Assembly: GCF_000276665.1 (NCBI RefSeq)
Contig: NW_004955427.1
Coordinates: 2,766,829 to 2,830,828, forward strand
DNA: 64,000 nucleotides
From: Chinchilla lanigera
Lineage: Eukaryota; Chordata; Mammalia; Rodentia; Chinchillidae
Direction of reading: 5' to 3'
Translations under genes and position numbers: made by a program
Notes under the pieces: model-generated
Told to the model about the DNA's origin: nothing
Seen by the model: only the letters and a program-made list of their open reading frames with translations
Databases searched by the model: none
Part shown: one piece after another, positions 24,212-37,949 of the stretch
How the letters are laid out: every line of letters begins with the position of its first letter
Numbering within the stretch: position 1 is the first letter of the stretch

Positions 24212-24661
24212 AGTGAAACTGAGATGGACTGTGATTTCGAAAAATTAATATGAAAGCAAGGATGGAAAATAGCTCGTTGCTTTTACATGATGAAATCATA
24301 GCTTGTATCCACTGAGTTAAATAAAATGTGTTATTAAAGTTAATCACACCAAGGTTTTTAATCTTGTTAATGCAGTTATGTAGAACACTTTAAAGTCCTT
24401 GCATGGCTTACACTAGCTTTCTAGCGGATGGCACTGGTTTAGAGGACACTTTGTCTTTCAGTTTAGTAGAGCAAATGTAAGGTCTTTCGGAGACACTGAT
24501 TTGGAAACTCTGGCCTACTTTTAGGACAAAAATAAAAATCATTACTTTATCACTGGGATCCTGTCCACATGTTTGGGATACTTGTATCTTTGTGTTATCT
24601 TGACTGTGAGACAGTAATGATATTTTCTTATTTCCCTCTACCTGTACCAAAAGTCACTAGT

Positions 24662-24782
24662 TTGTGGGGCATGGTGGCACATGCCTATAATCCCAGCACT
24701 TGGGAGGCTGAGGCAGGAGGATTGCTGTGATTCTGAGGCCAGCTTGCACTATGTAGTGAGACCCTGCCGAGAAAAGTCACAG
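24662..24782 (+). mobile_element. B1-related SINE
   Basis: GGGCATGGTGGCACATGCCT, ATAATCCCAGCACTTGGGAG, GGCTGAGGCAGGAGGATTGC, then TGTAGTGAGACCCTG. A single CAGC-type block is seen, without a clear duplication. Confidence 0.9.
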
Positions 24783-25328
24783 CTCACATGAGCTCTCACC
24801 ACAGGCTGCTGTTGTCCTGGAAGCAATACGCAAGGATAGCTGGCCCTGCCTCGGCTTGGCCGGACACTATCCCAGGCAGCTCGCAATGCCTGAAGTGTCA
24901 TCCACTACAAATAGAAAAGGAAAAAATGTCGAAGCTCCTAACAGCAAAACAGTAAATGTTAATGAATTGTTATAAAATGTTCGGTTATTTTACCAAACTG
25001 TCATAGTTTACATGTATCAAGCATAAGCAGTAATTCTTGAGTTGAAAGTGCCTGTAATATGTAAGTATAATCAAGTATAATTAGGTATAATCTTTAAGTG
25101 ATACAGTGGTAATTCTATTTTTAAAAATCCATTTGCACAACACTTGACACTGTACCTGCACTTTAAAAGTTTGACCCAGTTAAAAAACTGGTTTGTTGAA
25201 CAGTCTTGAGACAGTGCGTAACCAAGAGATCAATTCATTCATTTTACTCCCTGTCATAATTGTATACAACCCTTATGAGTGACTTTCACTAGCTTTACAG
25301 AAGATGTTCTGTCCCCACACACACATAC

Positions 25329-25395
<67 letters not shown>

Positions 25396-26627
25396 CTAAC
25401 GAGATCACTCCAAGTATTTTTCTCTTCTCCAACATTCAAACTAAGAGATTCGGGTTGGGCTGAGGAACCTGTCCTGATTTGGATAAGGTCAAATCTGCTC
25501 CCTCTTCCTGAGGCCCAAAACGGTATCTGTTCCCAGGCAGTGACATAGCTAGGAAGGTTTGGAATAACAGAATTTGGCTACTGATGTGTCTGAAACGTCA
25601 ACCACGAGAAATTGTTTAGGCCATATTTGAATTTCTCTGTGACCCTAATGTAGAAATGGTATAGGAAATGTAAAAATGCATTTGCTGGCATTTGTAGTTA
25701 CTACACTTTGAGCTTAGTAACAAAGTGATTATCACTGACTGAGACTGTCTTTGTCTTTGGAGGTTATCAGATCTGGGGACAGTCAGACCTATTCGGGCAG
25801 ATGTTCCGTGTGGACAGCCTCGTGACACCCAGCGAGTCAGTGTCTGCTCAGTCGGCTGGGGGAGGTGGGGAGGGCAGAAGACTGCTCACTCCGAGGAGCC
25901 AGAACATCCTGAAGGCAGAATGCTTTGCCAACTCGAGCAGAGATGGACCTCACTGGGAAAACAAGAAAGTTCGCTAGGGGACAATCAGATAAAAGTTAAT
26001 TATTCAACCAAACTGTCACCTTGCCTTCCTACCTAAACAAGCACCTGCACTCAGAAGAACACGATGCCTTTGCTGCTCCTCAATAAATCTGAAGTCTGAG
26101 CCAGTTCAGGGCTCCATTTCAGTGGGGTCCCCAGACCCCCCACAAAGATACCCTGTCTCTCACATCTTCATTCATCTAGCAGAGTTGGCTGGCCCAAACC
26201 TGGCAATTCCCTCTGAGGACAATGAAACAAAACAAGTACTCTACACTTCCATCTGAAAAGTTTAGGTTGCCAAGTGGTTTCATGTAAGCCCTTTAAGAAG
26301 AAGGATGAGAATTTTCTCATCCTCAGGAGTCTATTCTTAGGGATATTTCTCTCAACTTTAGGGTGGAGAGTTTGATTGACTACTGAAGTAACCATTATTA
26401 TATCAGTATAACTTATAGATATTCCAGGAAACTTAGTTTGATTTCCTAAAGAAAAATAATTCATTCTTTTCTATGAGCAAAAAATACAGAAGTGAGGTTT
26501 CTCTTCCTGTCATGGGCAAAATTCTCGACCACTTCTGCTCACTAGAAGTAGAGGTGCCTCTCATCCCATTTCATCAGAATTCGGCCACACAATTTGGGAT
26601 GATTATATGAAGCTTGAAAGTAGCTAG
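24783..26627. other. Intergenic; possible LTR at about 25840-26165
   Basis: CAATAAATCTGAAGTCTGAG followed by GGGGTCCCCAGACCCCCCAC is like the end of a class I ERV LTR, but I cannot define its start. Remaining sequence is unassigned. Confidence 0.4.
25316..25395. repeat. (CA)n(CAGA)n(GA)n compound microsatellite
   Basis: CACACA, then eight or so ACAG units, then CACACA and an AG run to 25395. Confidence 0.96.
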
Positions 26628-26823
26628 TTCAGTGGTTCTCAAGGATCACAGACATTAGAGTTGCCTGAGGACATGTTAACACACACAGTGTTTGACCGCA
26701 TCCCCATCAACCAGTTTCCAATCAAAAGGCCTGGGTGAGACCTGAGATTCTGCATTTGTGACATGGTCCCAGACACTACAGAAGTTGCTGGTCCAGGGAC
26801 CACATTTGGAGAAACCAATGACC
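26628..26823 (+). mobile_element. MER5-like hAT DNA transposon
   Basis: It opens with CAGTGGTTCTCAAGGATCAC and ends GGACCACATTTGGAGAAACC, the MER5/Charlie-type inverted ends; AAGGCCTGGGTGAGACC-like text lies between. It is non-coding and ancient. Confidence 0.75.
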
Positions 26824-29800
26824 TAGATATTAACAAAGAGTAATTTATTCTAACAATGTTTATTCTCAGAGATAGACATGAACAAGAGCTGTCATTTCAG
26901 AATTCAGGTTGAGTTCTCTCCTCTCGAAACCTTTTCAAACAACTTCTTGAAGCCTCAGGTTAATATGATTCAGAATGGTGGTTTTTCTATGCCTGATTAA
27001 ATGATTAAATTAAAAATGTGGAGCGTAACATCTGAGTTGAAATATAGCTATTGTCCATAGGATCACTTCCAGCAGGGAAAGCCCTGGAAAAATGAATTGT
27101 GTCCCTCAAATCTTAAGCAGAGTAGAAAATAAATCCCATTTCTTCATTCAGTGCTTCTTTTTTGTTCTCATAATATATATTTTTTAATTTAAATACACTT
27201 AGCTTCAAGAAGCAATAACAAAACCATTTCTGTAATACTATCATAGGCATCTATGACTTAGATTTGAAATCTGGCTCATCTTGATGATACAATGATTTCT
27301 CAAAATCATAAAAATATTGTGATATTTAGGTCTAGGACTTGCAATATTTATAAACTTTTGGACTTAGGACTTGTAATTTTGTGCTGCTAACTCTTGTAAG
27401 ACTGAATGTTCATGGTTTTAAGTCAATTACCACTAAAAGGTTCACACAGGAGGTCCAAACATGGTGCAGCAGTGGGTTCCAGCCACTCAACTTCTCCAAG
27501 GCAAGGTGTCTAGAATGTGGAAAACAGGAGCTTAAAGAGGAATGGAAGCGGTGGAGGGTAGACGGAAACCACGAGGGAACCGACAGAGGAGAAGAAAATA
27601 CGATTAAGTGATACAGAAGAAGTAGATCACAGCACGGAGGAGAGGCAGCACAGCACCACCAACGGCACCTGACTAACCACCAGTGGGGAGGCGAGCTGAA
27701 GCTAACAACTATTCCGCTCATGAGAGCCAGAGAACTGCACCAGGACCAGGAGGCTCTGCTGCAGCTGGAGCAGAAGGGAAAACGTGAGACACCGCTTTCA
27801 GAGCAGCCTTCCACAGTCAGTAGCTGGTGAGGGATCTGGGTGCAGGCACAGGAAGTCTCAGGCACACGGAGCAGGAGCTGGCAGGGACGCCATTGTAGGA
27901 AAGGGCTGGGTGTCTGAGCCTGAGTCCTAGAACAGCCCTTGGCTACTTCTCACCGCCAAGTTCCCAGAGTGTATGCATGAAAGACGGTCACAGGAGATTG
28001 CTGGCAGGTGGAAAACAGACTGGGGGACTTCCACTGAGAGGCAGGGGCCAGTGAACACAGACCCAGCTCTTAGAGTAAGAGACAGGGTTCAGCCTGAGTT
28101 GTACAGGGTGAGAAGTTCACACTGGCACCGTGTTCCCACTGTGAGCACATCTCTACACCCAGCACCATTCTGGGGGCAGCCTGCCACCTTAGACTTCCAG
28201 CGTGAACAGAGACATGGCCTGGCCTGAGCGCTGTTCCTTAACCGTAGGCTGAGGAGTCCATGTCCAAAAGAAGAGACAGTTTTCTTCTACTATTCTTTAT
28301 TTGATTGTATATTTTTTCATTTTTATTTTACTTTTTTATTTTCTCTACTGCTTGTTGTTCTCCTTCAGTACATTTTCCCCACTTTTTATGCCATCATTTT
28401 ACCCTTTTTCTCTTATGTGCCTGTCTGTGTGTGCTTCTCTTCCTCTTGGCCTTTTCTCCCCATACCGTTGGTAGGGTGGGGAGTCCCCTGCCCTTTGCAT
28501 CCCTTCCACCTTGTCCTCTCTTCACTGACTTCTTTCCTCTGTATTTTACTCATTCTCAATCTTTCTTTTCTTTCCACTCCAACTTTTCATCTCTCTGACT
28601 TTTTCTCTAATACATATCAATCACAGAATCTCTTCCCATCCTCACTTCTCATCACTAATTTTGTATTCAGCTGTCCCAGCTATTCTCTTCTAAATGTATA
28701 ATAACATACCTTTACACCAATAGGATCTTTTGCCCTCCTCCTATTTCCTTATTCCCATACCACAGAGCTAAGGACTTTTTTAAAAAGCTTTTTATTTTTC
28801 TTTTGTCCCCTTTCTGGCATTTCCCAGTCCCCAAACCCCTGGGCTTAGGTAACTGATTCTGTAGTTACTGTTGAACGCTGCTTTTCACCAGTAGAGGAGA
28901 CACAGCCGTGGGATTTAGTACACATTAACTGTGGGTTAAGACTTGGGTTGTGATACTGCTTACACTATAGCTGTGGATTTCTTCTCTAAGCTAAAGGGAC
29001 ACACGAAATAGGTTCTTGTGGTATGTTACCTCCCAGCTAGCCCTGATAGATATCACTCGGGCAGATTAGCCCGCTACTGCTGTAGCTGATTGGATTGCAC
29101 AGGAATAATCCTGACTCAGGGGCCAACGTAGTGTCAGTGAACCTGTCTGCCAAATCCACCATCACACCGGAGAGAGGGCCAGCAGGAGTTCCAGACCCAC
29201 GGACGTGACTGGGTCCGATTCTGCGAGCACGCTGCAGCCTGGCGGAAGGAGGGCCTGGGGCTGAGCTGTCCTCGGTACTGCAGTGGGGGGATCGGAGGCC
29301 TTGTTGTGGTCAGAGCAGCCACACTCTCAGGCAAAGAAGCTACTTGGAAATCACACACGCAGCGTCTCGTTGGGATATTTAATCTGTGTTCCCATCTTCA
29401 TGGCTTCTTGTGTTTATTAGGTTATTACTTTTGTGTATTTGCTCTTTCATTGGCTCTGATTTAATGGGTGTCCAGGTTCTCCCTCTCATCACAGGTCCCT
29501 TTCTAGTTTCTTCACCTCAAACCCCCGGACTATATTATTAACATATTTCATTATTTTTCCCCAAACATGTAAACTCCTCCTTCAATTTTAAATTCCCCAT
29601 GCTTAACTTCCTCACAGTCACTCCTATCTGCACTGGTACTGCTCCTTGATTTTTCCCAGTTCTCAGCTTTGGTTCTTCTGTATCTTACCAGCTTCTTGTC
29701 CTCCCTGTCAGCAAGTTCTGACAACCTCATAGCTTTCCTCAATCACAAAGTAAACCGCCTTTGTTCCATACCTCATCCTTGCCCCCACAAAATAGCCTTG

Positions 29801-30339
29801 GAAAATTTTCAATGCTAACCACTCAACTTGGCTAACAGTGCTCCAGTAAAATTCACCCCACGTCGAATTGTTCTTCCTATCTGCCACTGTTCACCCCTTC
29901 AGACCTTCCCTTTAGCGTCTAACACTTCTCATCCAAGCACTGTCCATTCTCCTCAGCCCACCTCACCTACCTCACAAGTCATAAACTGTCGTAGTGCACG
30001 GAGCCCAGACCAAGAGGGGAAGAGTGACCACAAGCACTACAATATTGAGGTGTTGTAAGACTGAATCTGTGGATGCTGCTATAAACAGAAGTAATTCTTT
30101 CAGCAAAACATAGGTACAGAGTCAAAATCACTTGAAGTTAATAACAAAAAAGAGTAAATACTAGCACTGGGCATAAAAAGCCACAAACTCTTCTTTCTTC
30201 TCTAGTCCCCAAACTGTAGTAATTCTCCCTGACCCCCAAAAAGAGAGGAAAGGGCCATACATAATTTTTTAAAGATATCAACATAGATAAATATATAGAT
30301 ACATAGATATAGAGATATATGAGAACAGGGAAGCAAGGA

Positions 30340-31300
30340 AATATGAGCTCTCTAAACCCCCTCCAACTCTCCCAATGCAGAACAAGAGGTCAAAAGGCAG
30401 AAGACAATAAACACCAGGTAGCAGAAATCTATGAAAAGTTCTTAGAAGGGATGAAGAAAGTAGACGAGTTCAAAGACGAAATGAACAAGCAATTTGACTT
30501 AATAGCAATTTCACTTAATGTGTCCATGATGAATTTTGGGGAAATATATAAAATAGAAAACTGGGCAAGATAGCCAAAATGGTTCAAAATTTGAATAACA
30601 GATTCTACAAGGATATGGAATCCTTGAAGAGACGTCAGATAGAAATATCTGAAACAAAAAAGTCTGTGAAGAATTCATACATTGCAAAAATGACCAGTGT
30701 TAAGACAGAGTGTCGATATTGAGGACAAAATATTTAATTATGATAAAGAGCTCAAAAAAGCCAAAAAGAAAGTAAAAGAACAAGAGAAGATTGCCTAGAA
30801 GCTACTAGATGACAAGACCAATCTAAGGCTAATCAAGTTATAGAAGATCTAGAAGATCGCTCAGATGAATTCACCATCATGCTTACAGAAATCATGGAAG
30901 AAATTTTCCCAAATATGAGTTACAAGTAAGCAACACTTTAGAACACCAAAAAATTATGATGAAGGAAATTCACCAAGATATACTGTTACAAAATTCACGG
31001 ATGTCCAAACAAAAAAAGAGCAAAATTTTAAAGGCAGCTAAAGAAAAACAAAAAATCAGATATAAAGAGAAACCAACTAGAATCACATCTGACTTCTCAG
31101 CACAAACTCTGAAGCCCAGAAGAACTTGGAGTGGAAGTATTTCAAGCCCTAAGAGCAAATAACTTCCAACCCAGATTAACTTACTCAGCAAAGCTATCCT
31201 TGAAATGGATGGAAAAGTAAGTAATTTCCATGAAAAAGACCAGCTCAGAAAATATGTAAGCGCTAAACCTGCTCTAGCAAAAATACTTAAAAATATTCCA
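30340..31300 (+). pseudogene. L1 ORF1 relic (coiled coil, RRM-like, C-terminal domain)
   Basis: L1 ORF1p is the trimeric RNA-binding chaperone of L1. The first part (30319-30573) stays open, with a charged coiled-coil type stretch (EIYEKFLEGMKKVDEFKDEM). The RRM-like part around 30890-31020 is shifted. The C-terminal domain is clear at 31040-31160 (YKEKPTRITSDFSAQTLKPR), after which the frame shifts into NNFQPRLTYSAKLSLK and stops. At least three frame breaks are visible, so no functional product is expected. Confidence 0.85.
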
Positions 31301-31393
31301 AACAGAAACAATGCATTGGACACAGCTAAAAACACAGAGGAAACAAATGAGCTCAAAGGATAAACAGCAACTGAAAACATCAGGAAAAGAAAA

Positions 31394-31640
<247 letters not shown>

Positions 31641-31659
31641 ATGGTAGTAAGTAACCAAC

Positions 31660-34600
31660 TTGTCTCTGTAATATCTCTCAATGTTAGTGGCTTCAATTCT
31701 CCAATTAAAAGACAGAGACTGGCAGCCTGGATCTAAAAACAGAATCCAAAAATCCACTGCATTCAAGAAATTCATCTAATCCAAAAATATATTGATAGAC
31801 TAACATTAGAGGATGGAAAACAATTATTTTATGAATGAGGCCCCTGAAAACAAGCAGGAGTAACAACTCTAATATACATGGTAAACTTCAAGGTAAAACT
31901 CATTAGAACAAACCAAAAATGTCACTACATACTAGTTAAGGGAACAATCCAACAACAAGAGATAATATTGACAAACATAAGCAGCAAATACTGGAGCCTC
32001 TATCTTCATGAAACAAAAACTTCTGAAATTAAAATATCAAACATTAACATGATCATAAGAGGGGATTTTAACACACCACTTTCACAAAGAGATAGATCAA
32101 TTAAACAAAAAACCAATCAAGAAATTTCAAAGCTGAACCACCCCCTTGAACATATGAATTTAATGTGTATAGAGGGAACATTCCAGTCCTCTACAACAGA
32201 GCATACATTCTTTTCAGCAGTACATGGTACTATCTCCAAAATAGACCACATACTACTCCACAAAGCCTGCTTAAATAAATATAAAAGAATAGGATTTACC
32301 CAGTGCATACTGTCAGACCACTGTGCAATTAAAATAGAAATCCATAACAGAAGAAATCTCAAAAAAGGCAGAAGCTTCTGGAAAATTAACAGTAATACTG
32401 CTACACAAGTACTGGGTTAAAGAAACCAAAGAAGAAATTTTTAAAATTTCTGGAAATTAATGACAATGACTGTACAGCTCATCAAAACCTCTGGGACACT
32501 ATTAAGGCAGTTCTAAGAGGAAAATTCATCACAATCAATGCTCATATTAGGAAAGTAGAGCAAGCTCAAATAGACAATCTTACAAGCAATCTTAAAATAC
32601 TTGACAAACAAAAGCAAACCAGGCCCAACCCAAAATTAAGGAGGGCAGTTATAAAGATGAGAATGGAAATCAATGAAATTGAGCCTATCAAAACAGCTTT
32701 TTTAAATGAATTTTAGAACTGGTACTTTAAAAGAAAATATATAAGACTCCAGACAGACTTACCAAGAGAAACCAAGAAAAATATTCACATTAATGCAATT
32801 AGAAATGAAAAAGGTGAAATTACAACAGACATTGTGGAAATCCAGAAGATAGTAACTACTTCAAAAAATTATATTCCAACAAATTATCAAATTTTGGAGA
32901 AATGGACAGATTCTTAGACACACATAAACTATCAAAACTAACCCAAGAAGACATAAATATGCTTAACAACTCAATAACAAGTAATGACATTGACGTGGTA
33001 ATAAATAGTCTACCCTCTAAATAAAGCCCAGGACCTGATAGATTCACTGTTGATTTCTACAAAGCCTTTAAGGACACCATATGAGCAATGCTCCACAAGC
33101 TTTACAAAGAAACTGAAAGGAATGGAGTGCTCCCAAACTCATTTATGGACGCTAATATCACCCTGATCCCAAAACTAGATAAAGGCCCACCTAAAAAAGA
33201 AAACTATAGGCCAATCTCTTTCATGAACATAAATGCAAAAATCCTTAACAAGATATTAGCAATGAGAGTGCAGCAAGTTATCAAAAATATCATACAACAT
33301 AATCAAGCAGGTTTCATTCCAGAGATGCAAGAATAGTTCAATATTTGTAAGTCAATAAATTTAATAAATCACATAAGCTGAAGAAGGTCAAAAATTATAT
33401 CATTATATCAATAGATGCAGAAAATGCTTTCAACTAAATCCAAAACTCCATAATAAAAATCCTGAAAAAACCAGGTACAGAAGGACCATATCTAAATATG
33501 GTAAAAGGCTATCTATGACAAGCCCATATCCAGCATCATATTAAATAGGGAATAACTAAAAGCATTCCCCCTAAAATCAAGAACAAGACAGATTTCCAGT
33601 ATCATCCCTCCTGTTCAACATAGTACTAAAAACATTAGCCAAATAATTAGGCAAGAGAAATAAATAAAAGAGCTACATCTAGGAAAAGAACTCAAATTAT
33701 CATTATTTGCAACTGACATGATACTCTATATAGAAGACTCAAAGAACTCCACCAAAAAACTCTTAGAATTAATAACAAATTTCAGCAATGTATCAGGATA
33801 TGTGATCAACATACTGAAATCATTAGTATTTGTGTACACCAACAATGAATGGGATAAGAAGGAAATTATGAAAATAATACTATTTACTGTAGCTTCAAGA
33901 AAAATGAAATAGCTAAGAATTAACCTAACCAAGGAAGTGAAAGACCTCTACAAAGTAAACTACGGTACTCTGAAAAAGGAGGGTGAAAAGGACACCAGAA
34001 AGTGGAAAGATGTTCCTTGCTCCTGGATAGGCAGAATCAATATTTTCAAAATGGCAATGCTACCAAAATTGTTATACAGCTTCAATGCAGTACAAATCAA
34101 AATGTCAACAGCATACATAACAGATTTTGAAACCAAAAGAGACCCAGAATAGCAAAGGCAATTTTGGGCAACAAGAGTAAAGCAGGTATCATAACAATAC
34201 CTGACTTCAAGCTAAAGCTACACTACAAAGCAGTAGTGATTAAAGATAGCACGGTTCTGGAACAAAGACAGATACATGAATCAGTGGAATAGAACTGAGG
34301 ATCCAGAAACTTCCTCTGACACATTGAGCTATTTGATCTTCAACAAAGGGGCCAAAGGCACAGGTTGGAGCAAAGACAGCCTATTCAACAGGTAGTGCCG
34401 GGAAAATTGGTTATCTGTGTGTGAAAGATTGAAACTGGATCCTTATCTCTCACAATATACTAAATTAAAATCAAAATGGATCACAGATCTAAACATTAGA
34501 ACAGAAGTATTAAATCTACTCAAGATAAAACACTTCAATGCATAAGTGTAGGATGGGATTTTCTAAGCAAAACCTTAAGAAATAACAAGAATCAATAGAT

Positions 34601-35370
34601 GGGATTATATCAGACTAAAAAGTTTATGCACAGCAAAAGAATCAATCAGTAGAGAGAGGAAATAACCTACAAAATAAAAAAAATAGTTTTATTAGTTACT
34701 CCTAAGAGGACTAATATCTAGAATATACAAAGAACTCAAAAACATTAAGCTACTAAAATCAAAGATCCAGTCAAGAACTGGGCAAAAGAAATGAACAGAG
34801 ACTTCACAGGGGAAGAAATTCAAATGGTCAACAGTACATTAAAAATGCTCAACATCTCTGGACATTCAAAAAATGAAAAATTAAAACAATATTCCATCTC
34901 ACTCCAGAAAGAATAGCAATCACTGAGAAATCAACAAATAACAAATGCTGGTGAGGGTGTGGTAAAAAAGGAGCCCTCCTTCATTGTTCATGGGAATGTA
35001 AAGTAGTACAACCATTATGGAAATCAGTATGGAGATTTCTCAAAGAACTGGAATTAGAAATTCTACATGCCCCAGCAATCCCTCTGCTAAGTATCTTTCC
35101 CAAAGAGTAAAGAATTTGAAGTGATACATGCATACCAATGTTTATCACAGCACAACTCATAATAGCTAAATCCTGAACACAACCTGTATACCCATCAACA
35201 GAAGATTTGATAAAGAAAATGCAGTATCTATATATAATGGAATACAAGTCTGCTGTAAAGAATGACAGATTTGAGACATTTGTAGGAAATTGGATTCACT
35301 TGGAAAATATAATGCTGAGTGAAAGAAACCAAATACATCAGCTTACATACAGTATGATAGCTCTCACTTG
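31660..35370 (+). pseudogene. L1 ORF2 relic (endonuclease and reverse transcriptase)
   Basis: L1 ORF2p supplies the endonuclease and reverse transcriptase for target-primed insertion. Endonuclease pieces are seen at 31670-32400: the start VISLNVSGFNSPIKRQRLA, an IIRGDFNTPL block and a SDHCAIKIEI block. Reverse transcriptase pieces follow at 33088-33336 ([39 protein letters not shown]). The polymerase active-site box at 33706-33717 reads FATD instead of FADD, so one catalytic aspartate is lost. Stops and shifts occur throughout, for example just after the [10 protein letters not shown] block. Confidence 0.9.
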
Positions 35371-35570
35371 AGTGAGGCAAAGGACAAAGAAAATAATAAA
35401 AGATGGATAGAAGGGAACTAGGAAATAGGTTTCTTGCAGTAGGGAAGGCATCCAAGGGGGGAAAGCGCAAGGGATGAGGAGGAGGGGAAGTGCAAACAAA
35501 TAGAACAAAGATAAACCTTGTACAGGAACCTAACAAACTCAGTTAATGTAAACATTACGTGTCATAACAT

Positions 35571-37949
35571 GAGCTCAGATTAATAATCTAACAAGAATGA
35601 GAAATGGGGTAGGGAAATTGGAGGAAGAGGGAGGAAGGGGGAGGAAAGAGAAAGGGGATTTTAAAAAAAAAGACAGAAGCTGTGGTGTGTACATGTAACC
35701 GCTCCCAAGATGACGGTAAATTGCATGAATTGCAAACAAACTTATGCAGGCCACTAATAAGTATTAAGGTCACTGGTACTGCCAAATCAAGGTTTAGTTT
35801 TGGCTTTAAATAATCTTTCTAAAGTGATATTTGGAGTGTGGCCAAGTTCTTGCCAGAAAAATAAAATGACCTCATTCTTTAGCTTCCTTATTCTCACAAA
35901 GCTCTTAGAAAACTAGATCAAATCGAACACAGTGGTGTACCTGGAAAGACCCTGTATCGTTTTCCCTATGACCTAACACCAAGGCTTGCTGCCTCACATA
36001 TGGAGAAAAACTTCAGAGGAACGCCTTAGTCAGATTTTCTTTACTGTTTTCCAGCCTACAGTTGTTGATCTGAAAAGAAGGATTTTGGAAGTAGCTACTC
36101 TTAGATGAGGATTAAATGAGATGCAGATTAACAGGCTCAGCACAAAGCCTGACAATCATTCAAATAACTTTAACTTGAATCAGTTAAATGGAAAGGCCAG
36201 GAAGTCACTGACCTGCCTCTTTGCAGTAGGAGGGTGGCACAGGAGAAATGATTATCTCCCAGGGATTCGTGTAGTCCATGTACTGGGTAGAAGAACTAGG
36301 GAACCAGTAAGATCTCCCAACCCAAAAGTTCTTCCCTGTTGCTAAGGAGTTTATCATTCCCTCTTTCCCTGTGCTCGTGCTTTGTTCATGCCACTCCTGC
36401 AGGACACATCACGCTTTTCATCATTACCCGCGAACATGTCTGGCTTGCAGCTACTTTCTGAGCTCTTCCAGGTCAAACCCTGCCTTTCCCATCTTTGCTG
36501 CCTGTGCATCTTGCCCAGTGCCTACCATAACGAGGACATTCAACAAACACATCTGAATACTTGAGCCCTTGGATGCTTCTCACTCTAGCAAGTTTTAAAA
36601 TTCTCATGATGATGCTGAAACATCACCTGGATGGCCTTCCTTTTCTGGGTAAACAAAATGTTCTTTCTGCATAATGTCAAGTACATTGCAAATTTATGAA
36701 GCTTGGACAAATTTCTGATTTCCAACATAGAACTTCCCTCCCTGAGACAGGCAATGACTCTTAATTCAACCATACACCCTCCAAGTCTTGTTCTCCAGCT
36801 GATGATGTAGTTCAGTTAACACCCATGGAAATCCTTATGCACACCTTTTTTCTGATCCAGAAATTTCTAAAAGTAGCAAGAGTTATGGTCCAGCCATGGT
36901 ATTCAAAACTAACAAGACAGCTCCTCATTTACCAGAAAACGATGTTTGCAAAAAGACCAACTCTAACTCTGGCCAAAACTGAGCCATCTTTCAAATCTCC
37001 AGACTTATTAACCTTTAATATGTCTGTTCAAGTACTTACCAAAATTGGTCACTCAATAAACACTTGATGTGTAGCTAAAGACTGTCTCAGTGACGTAACA
37101 GAGATAAGACAGCTTCCAGTTTTATTTCAATTATAGCCATGGAGTAGCTTAAGCATTTAAAGTGGTTTAGCTACAATTGAATTCATAAAGAAATTTAATA
37201 AATTATACTCTGAATTAAGCTATTCTTAGAGAGCCAAAATTCTCCAGGCTCCCTAGCAACCTACAGTAGGATTTGAATGAAGGTAGCAAGTGAACTCCTC
37301 CTTCTATGAGCCCACAACATAAAGCAATCTGACCCTAAACAGGCTGACAGTGGACCTGTTTCAATACCCCAGACCTCTCTGCTCTAGAACACAAGAAAAG
37401 GGAGTCAGAATGGGAAACCCATCTTGGTAAAACTTTTTTGTTCTTCCACATAATCCAAAAATATGAGATTTAGGGAGCAGTCAAGTTCCTAGCCCTGAGC
37501 ATGGCTGAATATGGCTGTTACAAACCTCACAACTTCCCTTCTCCTTCAAATAGTGTGTACAGCACTGAGAACACAAAACTTTCCCAAGCTGCAGAAACAA
37601 GAAAGCACATGTTTTCCACAAGAACTGACTTCCTCAGTAGCAATCTTTTATGTCCTTGTTATATTCTTCAATCCCATTCTCTTTCCATTAACTGCGTTAG
37701 AGATTCTTGGCACAGAGAATAAAAGAAGCATTTCATAAGAAAAGCTTCAACTATATAACTTTGTTTCTGCCATTTGTTCTGATTCTTTGTGTGGTTTTTG
37801 TGCTAATAGAGAAAATGTCTACCCCCACAAGAATTCAGATATTTCTAAATGATCTGTTCCTTTTGGTTAGTGACAATCAGAAAGACTTTTAATACTTTTC
37901 TGAAAATTATTGAAAAATTGAGTGAGGAAATGTGAAACATAATGGTAAT
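35571..37949. other. Intergenic, mostly unique, no gene seen
   Basis: One MIR fragment; A/G-rich tract at 35610-35690 next to the L1 end. Confidence 0.65.
36090..36185 (+). mobile_element. MIR SINE fragment
   Basis: TGAGGATTAAATGAGATGCA and GGCTCAGCACAAAGCCTGAC match the MIR 3' half. Confidence 0.65.

Noticed and set aside
24001..24253. Plus-strand open frames over the CpG cluster
   Set aside because: Two overlapping frames are open because of GC content; neither shows protein family features or splice context.
27410..27865. Minus-strand Cys/Ser-rich open frame of 151 codons
   Set aside because: It is antisense to the probable L1 5' region and has no family resemblance.
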